A DNA stretch of 46,560 nucleotides from a virus. The stretch covers positions 1 through 46,560 of the IMG/VR virus record IMGVR_UViG_3300035114_000005; one strand, written 5' to 3'. The notes below the pieces were generated by a model. The model saw nothing but the letters and a program-made list of their open reading frames with translations, made no database searches and was not told the origin of the DNA. The position numbers and the translations under genes are program-made. Shown in pieces: positions 46,156 to 46,560 of the stretch (position 1 is its first letter; every line of letters begins with the position of its first letter).

Positions 46156-46560
46156 TTCGCACCTCGATCAGGAGAGGTGTCCGGGCTTTCGGCAAGCGTG
46201 CGGATTTTAGTAGCGATGCCGATGCCGATTTTCGTGCCGTTGCTGGTGACCGCGCTGCTCTCCGCGATCTCGGCGCACCGTTCGATGGCTTCATTCCAGC
46301 CACGCAGATAGGTTCGCTCATGCGGCTCCCCCGAGGTGCAGACAGTCGATGTGTCCGGGCCTTGCGGTATCGGCATCCAGTGCGTGAACATCTCCGGGTG
46401 CCAATAGGTATCGCAATCGTCGCGGCCCCATCCCCAACGTGTCTCCCCGCGGAATTGATATTCATCCCACCCGGCAACCTGGGTCCATCCCAACACTCTC
46501 GCGTCAGTAAGCAGAATTGCAGTGCCATCTTTCGGCGCCGTCTCGATTGGGCGCCACAGG
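46152..46560 (-). CDS. DUF551-type protein, C-terminal part (gene crosses contig ends)
   Basis: Continuation of the gene starting at 306 (bases 46434-46560 repeat 1-127). This part carries W-T-Q-V-A-G-W-D-E-Y and H-W-M-P-I-P, which complete the DUF551 pattern, then Y-L-R-G-W-N-E-A-I-E-R-C-A-E-I, a helix common in small phage proteins of unknown function. An ATG at 46496 within the repeat is internal and not the start. Stop at 46152 overlaps the next ATG (ATGA). Confidence 0.75.
   Translation of the reverse strand, partial: LWRPIETAPKDGTAILLTDARVLGWTQVAGWDEYQFRGETRWGWGRDDCDTYWHPEMFTHWMPIPQGPDTSTVCTSGEPHERTYLRGWNEAIERCAEIAESSAVTSNGTKIGIGIATKIRTLAESPDTSPDRGAK
46434..46560. repeat. Right copy of exact 127-bp terminal overlap
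   Basis: Identical to bases 1-127. When one copy is removed the ends join and the DUF551-type gene is restored in frame, so the unit genome is 46,433 bp. Confidence 0.93.

Noticed and set aside
45914-46528. 204-residue leftward frame near the contig end
   Set aside because: Shadow of the DUF551-type and polymerase genes in another frame, with no ribosome site.
1-46560. tRNA genes
   Set aside because: No cloverleaf with a GTTCRA-type T loop and matching acceptor arms was seen by eye; tRNAscan-SE would settle it.

Overview
The window is a complete, circularly permuted genome of a tailed double-stranded DNA phage, very probably a podovirus, assembled as one contig. Bases 1-127 are repeated exactly as 46434-46560, so the genome unit is 46,433 bp, and one gene (a DUF551-type protein) runs across the contig ends. 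The virion genes are large-terminase, portal, scaffold, N4-gp56-like coat, short-tail adaptor, nozzle and three internal (ejection) proteins; there is no tape measure, tail sheath or major tail protein. Sec and Tat signal peptides, lipoprotein-like proteins and a spanin-like nested gene pair point to a Gram-negative host. GC-rich codon use suggests a proteobacterium, but the exact host is not readable from the sequence. No integrase, partition gene, RNA polymerase, tRNA, CRISPR array or reverse transcriptase was seen.

Layout: about 70 genes in two opposed blocks that diverge from an AT-rich control region (about 3380-3970). The rightward block (4085-34187) is late: small pre-terminase genes and a KTSC protein; terminase and portal; five secreted-type adsorption proteins (10067-17971); a lysis cassette (M15 endolysin, holin-like and spanin-like proteins, 17986-20363); scaffold and coat; neck and nozzle; two more signal-peptide fibre proteins; a GNAT protein; internal virion proteins. 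The leftward block starts at 3378, passes through base 1, re-enters at 46560 and ends at 34188. It holds an XRE-type regulator, many tiny translationally coupled genes (many membrane or secreted), then DNA polymerase A, a PD-(D/E)XK nuclease with Fe-S-type cysteines, a VRR-NUC nuclease, an SNF2-type helicase, a primase-helicase of 950 residues and an orphan methyltransferase. The two blocks converge with adjacent stop codons at 34187/34188.

Control: a perfect consensus sigma70 promoter (TTGACA-N17-TATAAT) drives leftward from 1629. The divergent region carries twelve ATGTAA/TTACAT hexamers, one exactly on the -10 of the putative regulator promoter, suggesting autoregulation. Two late promoter candidates share an 11/12 match (CGCRTTGACACA).

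The most unusual features are: (1) seven virion-type proteins with N-terminal export signals, six Sec-like and one Tat-like; (2) three tandem 24-bp units, each a hairpin with compensating stem changes, in the leader of the scaffold gene; (3) duplicated leaders in the early operon made of two hairpins separated by one C, with stems that covary; (4) surface-type domain insertions in the coat protein and in an adsorption protein.
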